Source: Planctomycetota bacterium (lineage in GTDB: Bacteria > Planctomycetota > UBA1135 > GCA-002686595). Taken from it: a stretch of DNA of 64,000 nt. The translations under genes and the position numbers were made by a program. This document shows positions 35,837 to 44,256 of the stretch, one piece after another. Every line of letters begins with the position of its first letter. Positions within the stretch are counted from its first letter, which is position 1. The stretch is taken from NCBI GenBank assembly GCA_023150475.1, contig JAKLKU010000003.1, forward strand, positions 344,604 to 408,603. The letters are read 5' to 3'. Below the pieces are notes generated by a model, which was given only the letters and a program-made list of their open reading frames with translations, made no database searches and was not told the origin of the DNA.

Positions 35837-37978
35837 ATGCACTCGAACCTTCGCAACTTCTCCTGCCCCGCCGTCGTCGCCGCGTTCGCAGCGCTCGCAT
35901 CCGCGCAAGCGCCGAACTTCCCGATGCCGCTCGCGAGCGGCGAGTACCCCGCGCTCCAAACGGCCGTCGCCGATTTCGACGGCGATGGGTTCACTGATGT
36001 CGCGCGCTTCGGATGGGACGGGATCTTCGTGCAGCTCGCCGACGGCAACGGCGGGTTCCGCCGGAGCATCCGCTCCGACGCGTTCCCGACCGGTTCCGAC
36101 TTCGACGCCGCCGACTTCGACGGGGACGGCCTCGTCGATCTGATCGCGTCCGACCTCACGTCGTTGCGCTTCTTCCGCAACCTGGGCGGTGGGACGTTCG
36201 CCGGAGCGGTCCTGACGCCGATGCTCTTCGGGTCCGACGTGCAAGGGCTCGGCGACGTCGACTCGAACGGCGTGGTCGACGTGGTGTCCGTGTGGAATAC
36301 CAAGGCGCGCGTGTCGCTCGGCGTCGGCGACGGGACGTTTGCCGCGCCGCTCGTTTCCGAGCTCGGCGCACAGTCGGCAGCCTTGGCGCTCGGCGACGCG
36401 AACGGTGACGGCAAGGTCGACCTCTGGATCCGCGCATTCGTCGCGGGGCTGAATCACGAAGTCGCGCTCGCGCTTGGCAACGGGGACGGCACGTTCCGGA
36501 CGGCGAGCACGCTCCCGATCGTGGAGAACGCCATGGCGATCGGCGCGGCCGACGTGAACGCGGATGGTTTCGACGATGCGGTGGTCGCGTGCCACGGCGT
36601 GACCTCGACGGCGGGCGTGCTCCACGTCTTCCTCGGCCGCGCGGACGGCTCGTTCGTCGCTGGCGCGACGATCGCGTGCTCGCCCGAGCCGATGGGCCTC
36701 GATTTCGCGGACGTGAACCTCGACGGGACGCTCGACCTCGGCGTCGCGATCGAGGATTTCGAAGCCGCGCCAGGGCTCGAAATCCTGCTCGGTGACGGCC
36801 TCGGCGGATTCGTGAGCGACTCACACGTGTTGGTCGGCCCCATCGCCCGAAGCGTCCGTTTCGGTCGCTTCGACGCGGACGGTGCGCTCGACGCGTTCGT
36901 CGCCACCGCCGCAGGCGGCGTTGCGGCGGTCCGGAACCTCGGAACCGGTCGTTTCGAGAGCCTCGAGGGGCTCGCCGCGAACAACGACGTCGTGCGCGCG
37001 ATCGCCGCCGACTTGTTCGGCTCGCCGCTTCCGGACCTCGTCGCGACCGTGGTCGACGGCACGAACGAACTCGCGCTCTACGAGAACGTGGGCGGCGGCC
37101 AATTCGGCGCGGCGATCTCGCTGTCGCTCGACGGCCTGCCGTACGCCGTCGCTGCGGCGGATCTGAATCACGACGGCCACGGCGACCTGGTGACCTTCGT
37201 TTCGAAGGGCGGCGCGCGCAAGCTCGTCACGCACCTCGGCGACGGCACGGGCGGCTTCCAGGCACTGAACGCGAGCTCGGCGATGCGCGCGACGCAGGGT
37301 CTCGTGCTCGCCGACGTCGACAACGACGGCGAAGTCGACGCACTCGCGCCCCACTACTCGATCTTCAGTGTCCAACGCGGGCTCGGCGACGGCACGTTCG
37401 CACCGCCGACCGAGCACACGATCCTCGGCGGGAACCTCGCGCTCGGCGTCGCCGACCTGAACGAGGACGGGTGGCTCGACGTGGTTTCGCTCGACAATCG
37501 CCACTTCCAGATCGGCATCGCGCTCGGCATCGACGGCGCACATTTCGCGCCGCCGTCGACCATCGCCTGCGCGGAACGACCGATGTCGCTCGCACTCGCG
37601 GACTTCGATGCCGACGGCCACGTCGACATCGCCGCGTCGCAGGCGGGTAGCCTGAACGAGTCGACGATCCTCGTGGTCTACGGCGACGGCACGGGTGGCT
37701 TCACGGCGCGGGCCGTGTTGCCCGGCAGCGGGATCTCGGCGATCGTCGCCGCGGACTTCGACGGCGACGGAGCGGCGGATCTCGCGAGCTGCACCGAGAA
37801 CGCGGCCGGCATGGTGATCCGCAGGAGCCAAGGTCGCGCGTTCGCGGCGCCCGACAGCTTCTCGATCGGCGCCACCGCGCTGCAGCTCGGCGCGAGCGAT
37901 CTCGATGCCGATGGCAAGCTCGACGTCTTCGCGACGGCCGGCATCGCGAGCCGCGTCGTCGTCTCACTGCAACGCTGA
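35837..37978 (+). CDS. Secreted VCBS/FG-GAP repeat protein (long propeller array)
   Basis: This is a 713-residue exported protein. The signal peptide is MHSNLRNFSCPAVVAAFAALASA. The mature part consists almost wholly of VCBS/FG-GAP blades with loops such as DFDGDGFTDV, DVDSNGVVDV, DANGDGKVDL, DVNADGFDDA, DVNLDGTLDL, DLNHDGHGDL, DVDNDGEVDA and DLNEDGWLDV. That is enough for two seven-bladed propellers. It has no CPCGN end module, unlike 7890-9578 and 22040-24034. ATG 35837 follows AAAGGGA at ribosome-binding distance. Likely a calcium-binding surface scaffold; no enzyme motif. Confidence 0.87.
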   Translation: MHSNLRNFSCPAVVAAFAALASAQAPNFPMPLASGEYPALQTAVADFDGDGFTDVARFGWDGIFVQLADGNGGFRRSIRSDAFPTGSDFDAADFDGDGLVDLIASDLTSLRFFRNLGGGTFAGAVLTPMLFGSDVQGLGDVDSNGVVDVVSVWNTKARVSLGVGDGTFAAPLVSELGAQSAALALGDANGDGKVDLWIRAFVAGLNHEVALALGNGDGTFRTASTLPIVENAMAIGAADVNADGFDDAVVACHGVTSTAGVLHVFLGRADGSFVAGATIACSPEPMGLDFADVNLDGTLDLGVAIEDFEAAPGLEILLGDGLGGFVSDSHVLVGPIARSVRFGRFDADGALDAFVATAAGGVAAVRNLGTGRFESLEGLAANNDVVRAIAADLFGSPLPDLVATVVDGTNELALYENVGGGQFGAAISLSLDGLPYAVAAADLNHDGHGDLVTFVSKGGARKLVTHLGDGTGGFQALNASSAMRATQGLVLADVDNDGEVDALAPHYSIFSVQRGLGDGTFAPPTEHTILGGNLALGVADLNEDGWLDVVSLDNRHFQIGIALGIDGAHFAPPSTIACAERPMSLALADFDADGHVDIAASQAGSLNESTILVVYGDGTGGFTARAVLPGSGISAIVAADFDGDGAADLASCTENAAGMVIRRSQGRAFAAPDSFSIGATALQLGASDLDADGKLDVFATAGIASRVVVSLQR

Positions 37979-38085
37979 GCGCTCGAACGCGTCGTCCTCG
38001 CGGTCCGCGCACGAGCTACGGGCCGCGAGCGACGGCGCGAGGGTGTGCCGTGCGGGACCGCGGTGTGGAATCCGGCCGACGCGCG

Positions 38086-38091
38086 TAGACT
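38086..38091 (+). promoter_or_regulatory. Possible -10 hexamer (TAGACT) of the lipoprotein gene at 38098
   Basis: TAGACT ends 6 nt before ATG 38098 with no Shine-Dalgarno, the tightest example of the leaderless-type pattern in this window. Confidence 0.4.
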
Positions 38092-38097
38092 ACGGCC

Positions 38098-38889
38098 ATG
38101 CGGCTCGTGGCGGGTTGGCTCACGATCGTGCTCGCCGGCTGCGCGCCGAGCGTCGGCGAGCGGCTGGCCGAGGCCGAACGTTCGCTCGCCGGAGGCGACG
38201 CGTCCGCCGCGGCGCTCGAGTTCGCGGAGGTCGTCGAGGCGACCGAGCCTGGAACGGCCGAGTGGCTCGCGGCGAAACGCGGCGTCGTGCGGTCGATCGT
38301 CGGTGAGTTGCCGGAGCGCGCCGTGCGCGAGCTCGAGGAGCTCAGCACCGACCATCCAGAGGCCGTCACGCTGGACGATTGGATCGACGTCATCGGCCGT
38401 GTCGCCAGCACCGAGCGCTTCGACCTCGCGCGAACGTTGGTCGGCGAACGCAGTGCAAGCGCAAGCCCGGCCGAATGTGAACGACTCGATCGTATCGAGC
38501 GCGCGCTGGAAGCGGCGGCCGCGAGATCGCGAACTCTCGACCGCCTGGCTCCCTTCGCCGGTTGGGTTGGGTTGTGGACGCCATGGGCCGGGGAACCGTT
38601 CGAGCCCGCCGGCGACGTCGCAGAATTGTGCGCGGAGATCGCGCGCTCGACCGACACCGCGTACGCGGGCTACTTGGCGCTCGCGAAGCGCCGCCTACTC
38701 GGTCCCGACGACTACGGCGCGTTGGCTCTCGGGTTCTACAACGAGTGGGACCGGGAACACGCGTTGTGGGTGCTGTGGACGGCGTGCTTCGAGCACCCTG
38801 GCGATGCGCATCTACGCGATCTCGCAGAGTTCGTGCGCTACGGGCCTAGTCGCAGCATCCCCCCGCTGCACCGCATCTGCGACTATTGA
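38098..38889 (+). CDS. Putative lipoprotein with TPR-like helical domain
   Basis: This 263-residue protein has a short signal with lipobox LAGC (MRLVAGWLTIVLAGC), so it is probably a lipoprotein. The rest is helical with repeated A/L/E-rich helix pairs (ERLAEAERSLAGGDASAAALEF and similar), suggesting TPR-like repeats. The end is Cys/His containing (PPLHRICDY). No family was recognised. It converges on the DNA methyltransferase gene, with 28 nt between the stops. Confidence 0.65.
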   Translation: MRLVAGWLTIVLAGCAPSVGERLAEAERSLAGGDASAAALEFAEVVEATEPGTAEWLAAKRGVVRSIVGELPERAVRELEELSTDHPEAVTLDDWIDVIGRVASTERFDLARTLVGERSASASPAECERLDRIERALEAAAARSRTLDRLAPFAGWVGLWTPWAGEPFEPAGDVAELCAEIARSTDTAYAGYLALAKRRLLGPDDYGALALGFYNEWDREHALWVLWTACFEHPGDAHLRDLAEFVRYGPSRSIPPLHRICDY

Positions 38890-38912
38890 GGCGAGACGGT
38901 CCGATCCTCGCC
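38890..38912. terminator. Short inverted repeat between convergent genes
   Basis: GGCGAG and CTCGCC, 11 nt apart, fill the 28-bp gap between the lipoprotein and DNA methyltransferase stops. It is a weak candidate bidirectional terminator. Confidence 0.3.
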
Positions 38913-38917
38913 GCCCT

Positions 38918-39886
38918 TCAGCCGGAGGCTCGCCGCGGTGTTCCCGTTCGCGCCTCGCGCACGCGCGGTCGATGGCCGTGGAACGTCGGCGACGCGAAGG
39001 CGAGCCGGCGCTCCATCACCCGCAGCGCTTGCGGGTTGTCGTCGATCAGCACCGCGCGCCGTCCGTGGCGCACCGCGGCTTCGCCGAGCGTGCCGCTGCC
39101 GGCGAAAAAATCGAGCAGCAGGTCGCCGGGATTCGAATGCACGCGCACGATGCGTTCGAGGATGCCGAGCGGCTTCTGCGTCGGATAGCCGGTCTTCTCC
39201 TTGCCGGTCGGACTGACGATCGTGTGCCACCACGTGTCGGTCGGCGTCTTGCCGCGCGCGGCTTTCTCCGGCCCGACGAGCTTCGGCGCGAGGTACGGGA
39301 TGCGGTCGACGTCGGCGAAGCGGAACGTGTACCGCCGCGGATCCTTCGCGTACCAGAGCAGCGTGTCGTGCTTGCACGGCCAACGTTTCGTCGTGCGCGC
39401 GCCGTAGTCGTACGCCCAGACGATCTCGTTCATGAAGCTCGCGCGGCCGAAGAGTTCGTCGAGCAGCACCTTCACGTAGTGCACTTCGCGATAGTCGAGG
39501 TGCACGAAGAGGCTGCCGTGCGGTTTCAGGAGCCGTCGCGCTTCGAGCAATCGCGGCTCGAGGAACCCGAGGTAGTCGTCGAACGAATCCGCGAACGAGC
39601 GCGTGCCGATGCGCCGCGTGCGATAGCGCAGGCCTTTGAAGCCGAGCCGGTCGCCCTGCGCGTCGATCGCGGTGCGCAGTTGCGTCCGCTTCTGCTCGCG
39701 CCCGGTGTTGAACGGCGGATCGATGTAGACGAGGTCGAACGACTCCGCCGGCAACGTCGGCAGGATGAGCGCGTTGTCGCCGCGATGGATCTCGAGCGTC
39801 GCGGCCGGCGTGGGTAGCAGCATCTTCGTCGGCAGCCGCCGAGCGCTCGCGTTCGTCATGCGCGCGATGATCCGAGCCGGTGCCAT
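38918..39886 (-). CDS. Orphan DNA methyltransferase (N6-adenine/N4-cytosine, beta class)
   Basis: This 322-residue methyltransferase has the catalytic motif IV first (VYIDPPFNTG, Asp56-Phe59) and the SAM motif I last (LDFFAGSGTLGEAAV, about 265-280). This is the beta-class order of site-specific DNA amino-methyltransferases such as CcrM/HinfI-type enzymes. WDTG-like TDTWWHTI and GYPTQKPLGILERIV are also typical. There is no CcrM-like C-terminal extension and no restriction endonuclease gene nearby, so it is probably an orphan. Recognition sequence unknown. Start ATG 39886 is chosen; TTG 39895 and ATG 39859 are alternatives. Confidence 0.88.
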   Translation of the reverse strand: MAPARIIARMTNASARRLPTKMLLPTPAATLEIHRGDNALILPTLPAESFDLVYIDPPFNTGREQKRTQLRTAIDAQGDRLGFKGLRYRTRRIGTRSFADSFDDYLGFLEPRLLEARRLLKPHGSLFVHLDYREVHYVKVLLDELFGRASFMNEIVWAYDYGARTTKRWPCKHDTLLWYAKDPRRYTFRFADVDRIPYLAPKLVGPEKAARGKTPTDTWWHTIVSPTGKEKTGYPTQKPLGILERIVRVHSNPGDLLLDFFAGSGTLGEAAVRHGRRAVLIDDNPQALRVMERRLAFASPTFHGHRPRVREARTGTPRRASG

Positions 39887-39940
39887 CGTCGGCAAGTCCG
39901 CGGTTCGGCATCCGCGGTCGCGACAGGCTGCGCGGGCGAC

Positions 39941-41593
39941 TCAGACCGCGAGCTTCGCCGCGATGCGGGCCGCGTTCGCCATCAGCGTGAACGTCAGGTT
40001 CTTCGCCGGAAGGAACGGGAACGTCGCGCCGTCGGCGAGCCAGAGGTTCGAGAAGTCGTGGCTCCGGCAGTCGCGGTCGACCGTCAACGGCTTGCGCTCG
40101 CGCGACATCGGCAGGGTGCCGGAGTAGTGCACGCTCGCGCCCATCGGCCGCACGTGCGCCATGCCGGGCGGCACGAAACAGCCGAGTTGCCAGAGCGCGC
40201 GTTTGACGCGGGCGAGCGCTCGTTTGCGGTCGGCGGACTCGCTCGGCGCAGGCTCGTAGCGCGCGACGAGCTTCGTCCGAGCGTCGCCGGACGCGTCCGA
40301 CCCGACCGCGAGCTCGAGGTAACTCTCCGCGCGCCGCGTGTCGTGCAAGTTGACGTTGACGATCCCGAGCGCGCCGTGGACGTTCTTCGCGAGCCACGTC
40401 GCCGTCGCGAGGTCGAGCGGCGCCGAAAGCGCGATCGGGTGGATCAGCGCCGTCTTCAGCGTCGTGACGAGCCCGTGCACGTATTCCTTCGCGACCGAGT
40501 TCGCGAGGCCGAACGCGAGCTGGTGGTACTGGTACGTGTCGGGATCCCAACTCGCGCCGAGCAGCTTCAAGTTGGCGAAAGGCACGAGCGTCTGACGGTT
40601 GTCCATCAAACCGGTGAGTCGCACGCGCTCGCCTCGGCCGCGCCAGAGCGAGTCGAGCACGATCTTCGACGTCGGCAGCGTGCCGGCGGCGAGCACGAGA
40701 CGTGCGACGTCGAGTTCCTCGCGCTTGCCGGTCGCGAGCTCGACGAACTCGAGCGCGCGCACTCGGCTTCCCTCGAACCGGAAGTGCGTGACGAACCGGC
40801 CGTCGAGGTACGTGAAGCCGGGCTGCCCCAGCAAGCGCTCGAGCGTCTGTGCCGGCGTGTAGAGCGAATCGCGCGGGCAACTCCACAGGCAACGGCCGAG
40901 GTAGTCGCACGCTTTGCGTCCGTCGCGGTCCTCGCGCAACACGGCGGCGCGCGAACGACCGAAGAACGCGCCGTCGGCGTTCATGCGCTCGCGCACGCGG
41001 CCGTAGCGCTCGAGCAGGAGCGCGGAGTGCCGGTCGAGCTCGAGCGGCGCGTCGAGGTGCGCGTGCACCGGCATGAAGCGCGCGAGATCGTCCGCCGCGC
41101 CGACGATGCCGATGCGCCGCGTGACGAGGTCGTAGAAGGGCCCGAGCTCGTCGTAGCGGAACGGGAAGTCCTCGAGCTCGTCATCGTTGAACGGGAACGA
41201 GCCGCCGGTCCACGCTTCGGCGAGTCCGCCGCGCGCGAAGGATGCCAACGGCTCGAAACCGTGCGACTCGACCGCGTAACCCGCGACGCCCTCGAAGATG
41301 TACTCCTTGTGCGGCGGGAAGCCGTAGTACTCGCCTTTGTTGCCCGGGAAGAGCACGCTTTCGAAGCGCGGCCCAAGGAAGTAGCGCCACGGATCGGCGA
41401 GACGCGCCTTCAGCTCGGCGAACGAATCGTCGGGCCGCACGGGCGCGGGCCGCGGCCGGCCGACGTCGAGCATCGTGACCGAGAGCCCACGCTCGAGCGC
41501 CGACTGCGCGAAGTGCACGGCACTCGCGCCGGAGCCGACGATCGTGACGTCGCTCGCGCGAGCCGGCGCTCCGGCGCTCGGCCCTGCGCTCAT
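39941..41593 (-). CDS. GMC-type FAD-dependent oxidoreductase
   Basis: This 550-residue protein carries an N-terminal FAD Rossmann motif (VTIVGSGASAVHFAQSALERG, GxGxxA form). The C-terminal GMC signature region ends SNLWLADGATFPFLPAKNLTFTLMANAARIA, which contains the usual second flavin-binding segment. A Cys-rich stretch (CDYLGRCLWSCPRDSLY) near the middle is unusual and might bind a metal or form disulfides. The substrate is unknown; family members oxidise alcohols or sterols. Its ATG overlaps the stop of the preceding small gene (ATGA), so it is the last gene of a translationally coupled trio. Confidence 0.85.
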   Translation of the reverse strand: MSAGPSAGAPARASDVTIVGSGASAVHFAQSALERGLSVTMLDVGRPRPAPVRPDDSFAELKARLADPWRYFLGPRFESVLFPGNKGEYYGFPPHKEYIFEGVAGYAVESHGFEPLASFARGGLAEAWTGGSFPFNDDELEDFPFRYDELGPFYDLVTRRIGIVGAADDLARFMPVHAHLDAPLELDRHSALLLERYGRVRERMNADGAFFGRSRAAVLREDRDGRKACDYLGRCLWSCPRDSLYTPAQTLERLLGQPGFTYLDGRFVTHFRFEGSRVRALEFVELATGKREELDVARLVLAAGTLPTSKIVLDSLWRGRGERVRLTGLMDNRQTLVPFANLKLLGASWDPDTYQYHQLAFGLANSVAKEYVHGLVTTLKTALIHPIALSAPLDLATATWLAKNVHGALGIVNVNLHDTRRAESYLELAVGSDASGDARTKLVARYEPAPSESADRKRALARVKRALWQLGCFVPPGMAHVRPMGASVHYSGTLPMSRERKPLTVDRDCRSHDFSNLWLADGATFPFLPAKNLTFTLMANAARIAAKLAV

Positions 41594-42024
41594 CGCGAGC
41601 CTCCGAGCGCGCACACGAGCCTCACCGGCACGAACACGAAGAGTCCGAGCAGCGCGAGCAGCACGAACACGAACATGCGCAACGCCGTCTCGACGACGAA
41701 CCCGACCGGACCGGCGACCGTCGGCGCATCGACGCGGCCCACGGTGTCCGCGTGCGTCTCGAGCAACGCGAGCAGGAGCACCAGCTTGCGCCGCAGCAGT
41801 CCACCGTTCGCGAAGAAGCGCGCGTGGACATCGGCGAGCCGCGTCGCGAACGTGCCGAGCCGCGCGAAACCGACCAACGCGCGGTCGAAGCGCGTGTTCG
41901 CGGGTTCGATCGCGACCACGCCGAGGTCGTGCGCCTCGCGGTACTTCGCCCGCACGTTCTCTGGCGCGTCGGCGCCGGCGAGGTAGCGGCAGAACGTGTC
42001 GCACTCGCGCACGAGGTTCGTCAT
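41590..42024 (-). CDS. Small membrane protein of unknown function in a coupled operon
   Basis: This 144-residue protein is not recognised. The N-terminal half is polar and helical, with CDTFCRYLAGADAP near the start. The C-terminus holds one long or two short hydrophobic helices (VETALRMFVFVLLALLGLFVF). Both ends overlap neighbours by 4 nt (ATGA): its start with the epimerase stop and its stop with the GMC oxidoreductase start. Such tight coupling suggests it works with both, perhaps as membrane anchor for the oxidoreductase (inference). Confidence 0.72.
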   Translation of the reverse strand: MTNLVRECDTFCRYLAGADAPENVRAKYREAHDLGVVAIEPANTRFDRALVGFARLGTFATRLADVHARFFANGGLLRRKLVLLLALLETHADTVGRVDAPTVAGPVGFVVETALRMFVFVLLALLGLFVFVPVRLVCALGGSR

Positions 42025-42971
42025 GCGCTCGCTCCCGTCGCGACGAGATCGTCGACCAAGGCGTCGACGCCCTTCAGCGCGCCGCGACGCGCGTTCCAGA
42101 GCTCGTTCGGCGCCGCGAGCGAGTCGTACGCGAACGCGTAGAGCTGTCCGGCGGTCAAAGGCATCAACGGCCGCAACACGGGCTCGACGAGCGCGGTGCC
42201 GGCGAGCGCGAGGCCGAGCGGGAGCTCCGCGTACTTCGGCGCACCGCCGCCAAGGCGTTGGTGCAAGCGCCCGAGGAACTCGCGGAACGTCGTGATCTCG
42301 GGACCGCCGAACTCGAACGTCGCACGCGCGAGCTCCGGCCGCGCGAGCAGATCGCAGAGCAGCGTCGCGAGGTCGTCGACGTCGATCGGTTGGATCTTCA
42401 CGCGGCCGTCGCCGAAGAGCTTGATCCGTCCGCCGCTCGCGAGCTTCTGCATCGCGGCGCCCGCCGGCGCGCCGCGGCCGAGCACGATCGTCGGCCGCAC
42501 GATCGCCCAGTCGAACGCCCCGCCGATCGCCGACGCGCGCACGAGTGCTTCCGCGGCTTCCTTCGAGCGTGCGTATGCGTAGTGCCGCTTCTCCGGGTAG
42601 TTCACGGCGATCGTGCTGACGTGCACGAAGCGCGCGACGCCGGCCGCACGCGCCGCGTTGACGAGCTCGCGCGTCGTCGCGACGTTGTCGCGCTCGAACT
42701 CGGCGGGACTCGCTTTGCCGGTGCGCGCGGCGAGGTGCACGAGCGTGCGCGCGCCGGCGAGCGCCGCGGCGTATGTCTTCGCGTCGCCGAGCTCGCAACG
42801 CACGAGCTCGGCACGCGTCGGCTCGAGACCGAGCTCGCGCGCGTCGACCGCGCGCCGCACGAGCAACACGAGCTCGCGCGCCGGATCCGCCGCGAGCCGC
42901 GCGACGAAACGCCGGCCGACGAAGCCGGTCGCTCCGGTGATCACGATCCGTTCGCGCGTTTGCGAGTGCAT
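42021..42971 (-). CDS. NAD(P)-dependent epimerase/3-beta-HSD-like SDR
   Basis: This 316-residue extended SDR has the cofactor motif ITGATGFVGRRF at residues 11-22. LVHLAARTG follows, then VSTIAV and YAYARSKEAAE, whose Tyr and Lys are the catalytic pair. The C-terminal half contains a hydrophobic stretch (LPLGLALAGTALVEPVL), as in sterol-dehydrogenase-like members that sit at membranes. With the small membrane protein and GMC oxidoreductase it forms a coupled trio that could oxidise and reduce a lipid or isoprenoid alcohol. The reaction is not known. The upstream metallophosphoesterase stop is 10 nt away. Confidence 0.85.
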   Translation of the reverse strand: MHSQTRERIVITGATGFVGRRFVARLAADPARELVLLVRRAVDARELGLEPTRAELVRCELGDAKTYAAALAGARTLVHLAARTGKASPAEFERDNVATTRELVNAARAAGVARFVHVSTIAVNYPEKRHYAYARSKEAAEALVRASAIGGAFDWAIVRPTIVLGRGAPAGAAMQKLASGGRIKLFGDGRVKIQPIDVDDLATLLCDLLARPELARATFEFGGPEITTFREFLGRLHQRLGGGAPKYAELPLGLALAGTALVEPVLRPLMPLTAGQLYAFAYDSLAAPNELWNARRGALKGVDALVDDLVATGASA

Positions 42972-42981
42972 CGCTGGAGGT

Positions 42982-44175
42982 CTACCGCTCGCCCATCCGC
43001 GGTTCCAGTGCGCGTGTCTCCGTACGCGGCACGTCGCGGCTCGCCGAGAGCTGGTCCTCGGCGCCGCCGAGCAAGAGCAAGTCGATCTCCGGCGGGCACA
43101 GGAACCGGATGCGCGGCGCGTGATGGCCTTCCATGCCGATGCCCGGACTGACGTGCAGCCAGTGCTCGCCGAAGCGGTGCAAGCCGCGCGCGTAGCGGTT
43201 CGGGAGCTCGGAGAGCGTCATCGGCGGGCCGAGGAACGGCAAGGCGATCTGTCCGCCGTGCGTGTGGCCGGCGAGGTGCAAGTCGACGCCGCTGCCGGAC
43301 GATCCCAGGTCGCGGAGCTCGCGCGAGAGATCGGGCACGTGGCTCAGGAAGACGCGCACTTCGCCGCTCGCGCGCGGCGCCGCGAGCCCGGACAAGTCCG
43401 GCGAGTCCGTGACGATGCCGTAGAACGTGAGCACGCGACCGTCGCCGAGATCGAAGCGCGTCCACTGGTTCTTCAGGAAGCGCACGTCGAGGCCGGCGAA
43501 CAGGCGCTCGCGATCGGCTGCGCGTTCCGCGTGACCGTCGACGATCACGACGCCGAGCTTCGCGCGCAGCCCGCCGAAGAACTCCCGCGCGGCGGCGAGC
43601 GCGGGCTCGACGTCCCAGAACGGACCGGAGATGAAGTCGCCGGTGACGACGATCACGTCGGGCTCGAGGCCGTTGACGAGCTCGAGCGCGCGGCGTTGGC
43701 GTTCGTTCGGACCGACGGTCTGGAAGTCGGAGACGTGCACGACGCGCAGCGGCGGCGCCTCGTTCGGCCACGCGTCGAAAGCGAGGCGGCGTTCGACGAC
43801 TTGCAGCCGATCGGGCTCGACCCAGAGCGCATAGCTGCCACCGAGCGTGCACGCAGAGAGCGCGGCGGCGAGCGCGGGCTCGAGCTTCCGCGCACGCCAC
43901 ATCGCGTGCCCCGCGACGAGCGGCAGCCACAGCATCGCCGCGTAGAAGTCGAACGCGATCACGACGAACACGTAGGTCGAGTGGCCGTGGTGCAACGTGC
44001 GCAAGAGCACGACGGCGAGCAGCGAAAGCGCGCCGAGCACCGCGGCGACCACGAGCGTGCGGCGCGTGCACGAGGCGCGCAGGCTCGCGCGCCTGCCCGC
44101 CGCGAGCCACAGCGCGACGACGATCCCGAGACTGAGCCCGAGGTAGAGGGTCTGCAGCCAGAGGTACGGGGTCAT
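42982..44175 (-). CDS. Membrane-anchored metallophosphoesterase with altered metal motifs
   Basis: This 397-residue protein has four N-terminal membrane helices (about 5-125) followed by a calcineurin-like phosphoesterase domain. The motifs are HVSDFQ (usual DxH, His replaced by Gln), TGDF (kept), DGHAE where GNHD/E is expected, SHVPD (kept) and GHTHGGQI (kept). The layout resembles YkuE/LpxG-like membrane phosphoesterases. The changes may shift metal use or reduce activity. There is no Shine-Dalgarno; CAGAAT lies 6 nt before ATG 44175. It probably heads the operon with the epimerase, small membrane protein and GMC oxidoreductase. Confidence 0.82.
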   Translation of the reverse strand: MTPYLWLQTLYLGLSLGIVVALWLAAGRRASLRASCTRRTLVVAAVLGALSLLAVVLLRTLHHGHSTYVFVVIAFDFYAAMLWLPLVAGHAMWRARKLEPALAAALSACTLGGSYALWVEPDRLQVVERRLAFDAWPNEAPPLRVVHVSDFQTVGPNERQRRALELVNGLEPDVIVVTGDFISGPFWDVEPALAAAREFFGGLRAKLGVVIVDGHAERAADRERLFAGLDVRFLKNQWTRFDLGDGRVLTFYGIVTDSPDLSGLAAPRASGEVRVFLSHVPDLSRELRDLGSSGSGVDLHLAGHTHGGQIALPFLGPPMTLSELPNRYARGLHRFGEHWLHVSPGIGMEGHHAPRIRFLCPPEIDLLLLGGAEDQLSASRDVPRTETRALEPRMGER

Positions 44176-44181
44176 CCGCTC

Positions 44182-44187
44182 ATTCTG
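44182..44187 (-). promoter_or_regulatory. Possible -10 hexamer (CAGAAT) of the metallophosphoesterase operon
   Basis: CAGAAT on the minus strand ends 6 nt before ATG 44175 without a ribosome-binding site. It lies in the 81-bp divergent gap facing the sulfatase-like gene. Confidence 0.3.
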
Positions 44188-44256
44188 CCGACAAGCGCGT
44201 CGCGCACGCAGCGTGGAGGCCCCTATCGGCCGCCGCTACGATGCGCTCGACTCCCG

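Noticed and set aside
42969..42990. TAGACC as a -10 element for the epimerase at 42021-42971
   Set aside because: TAG is the stop codon of the metallophosphoesterase, and the genes are 10 nt apart, so co-transcription is simpler.
42613..44256. Long N-terminal extension of the sulfatase-fold gene across the metallophosphoesterase locus
   Set aside because: The extension is antisense to a well-supported gene and lacks similarity. ATG 44257 directly precedes the first membrane helix.
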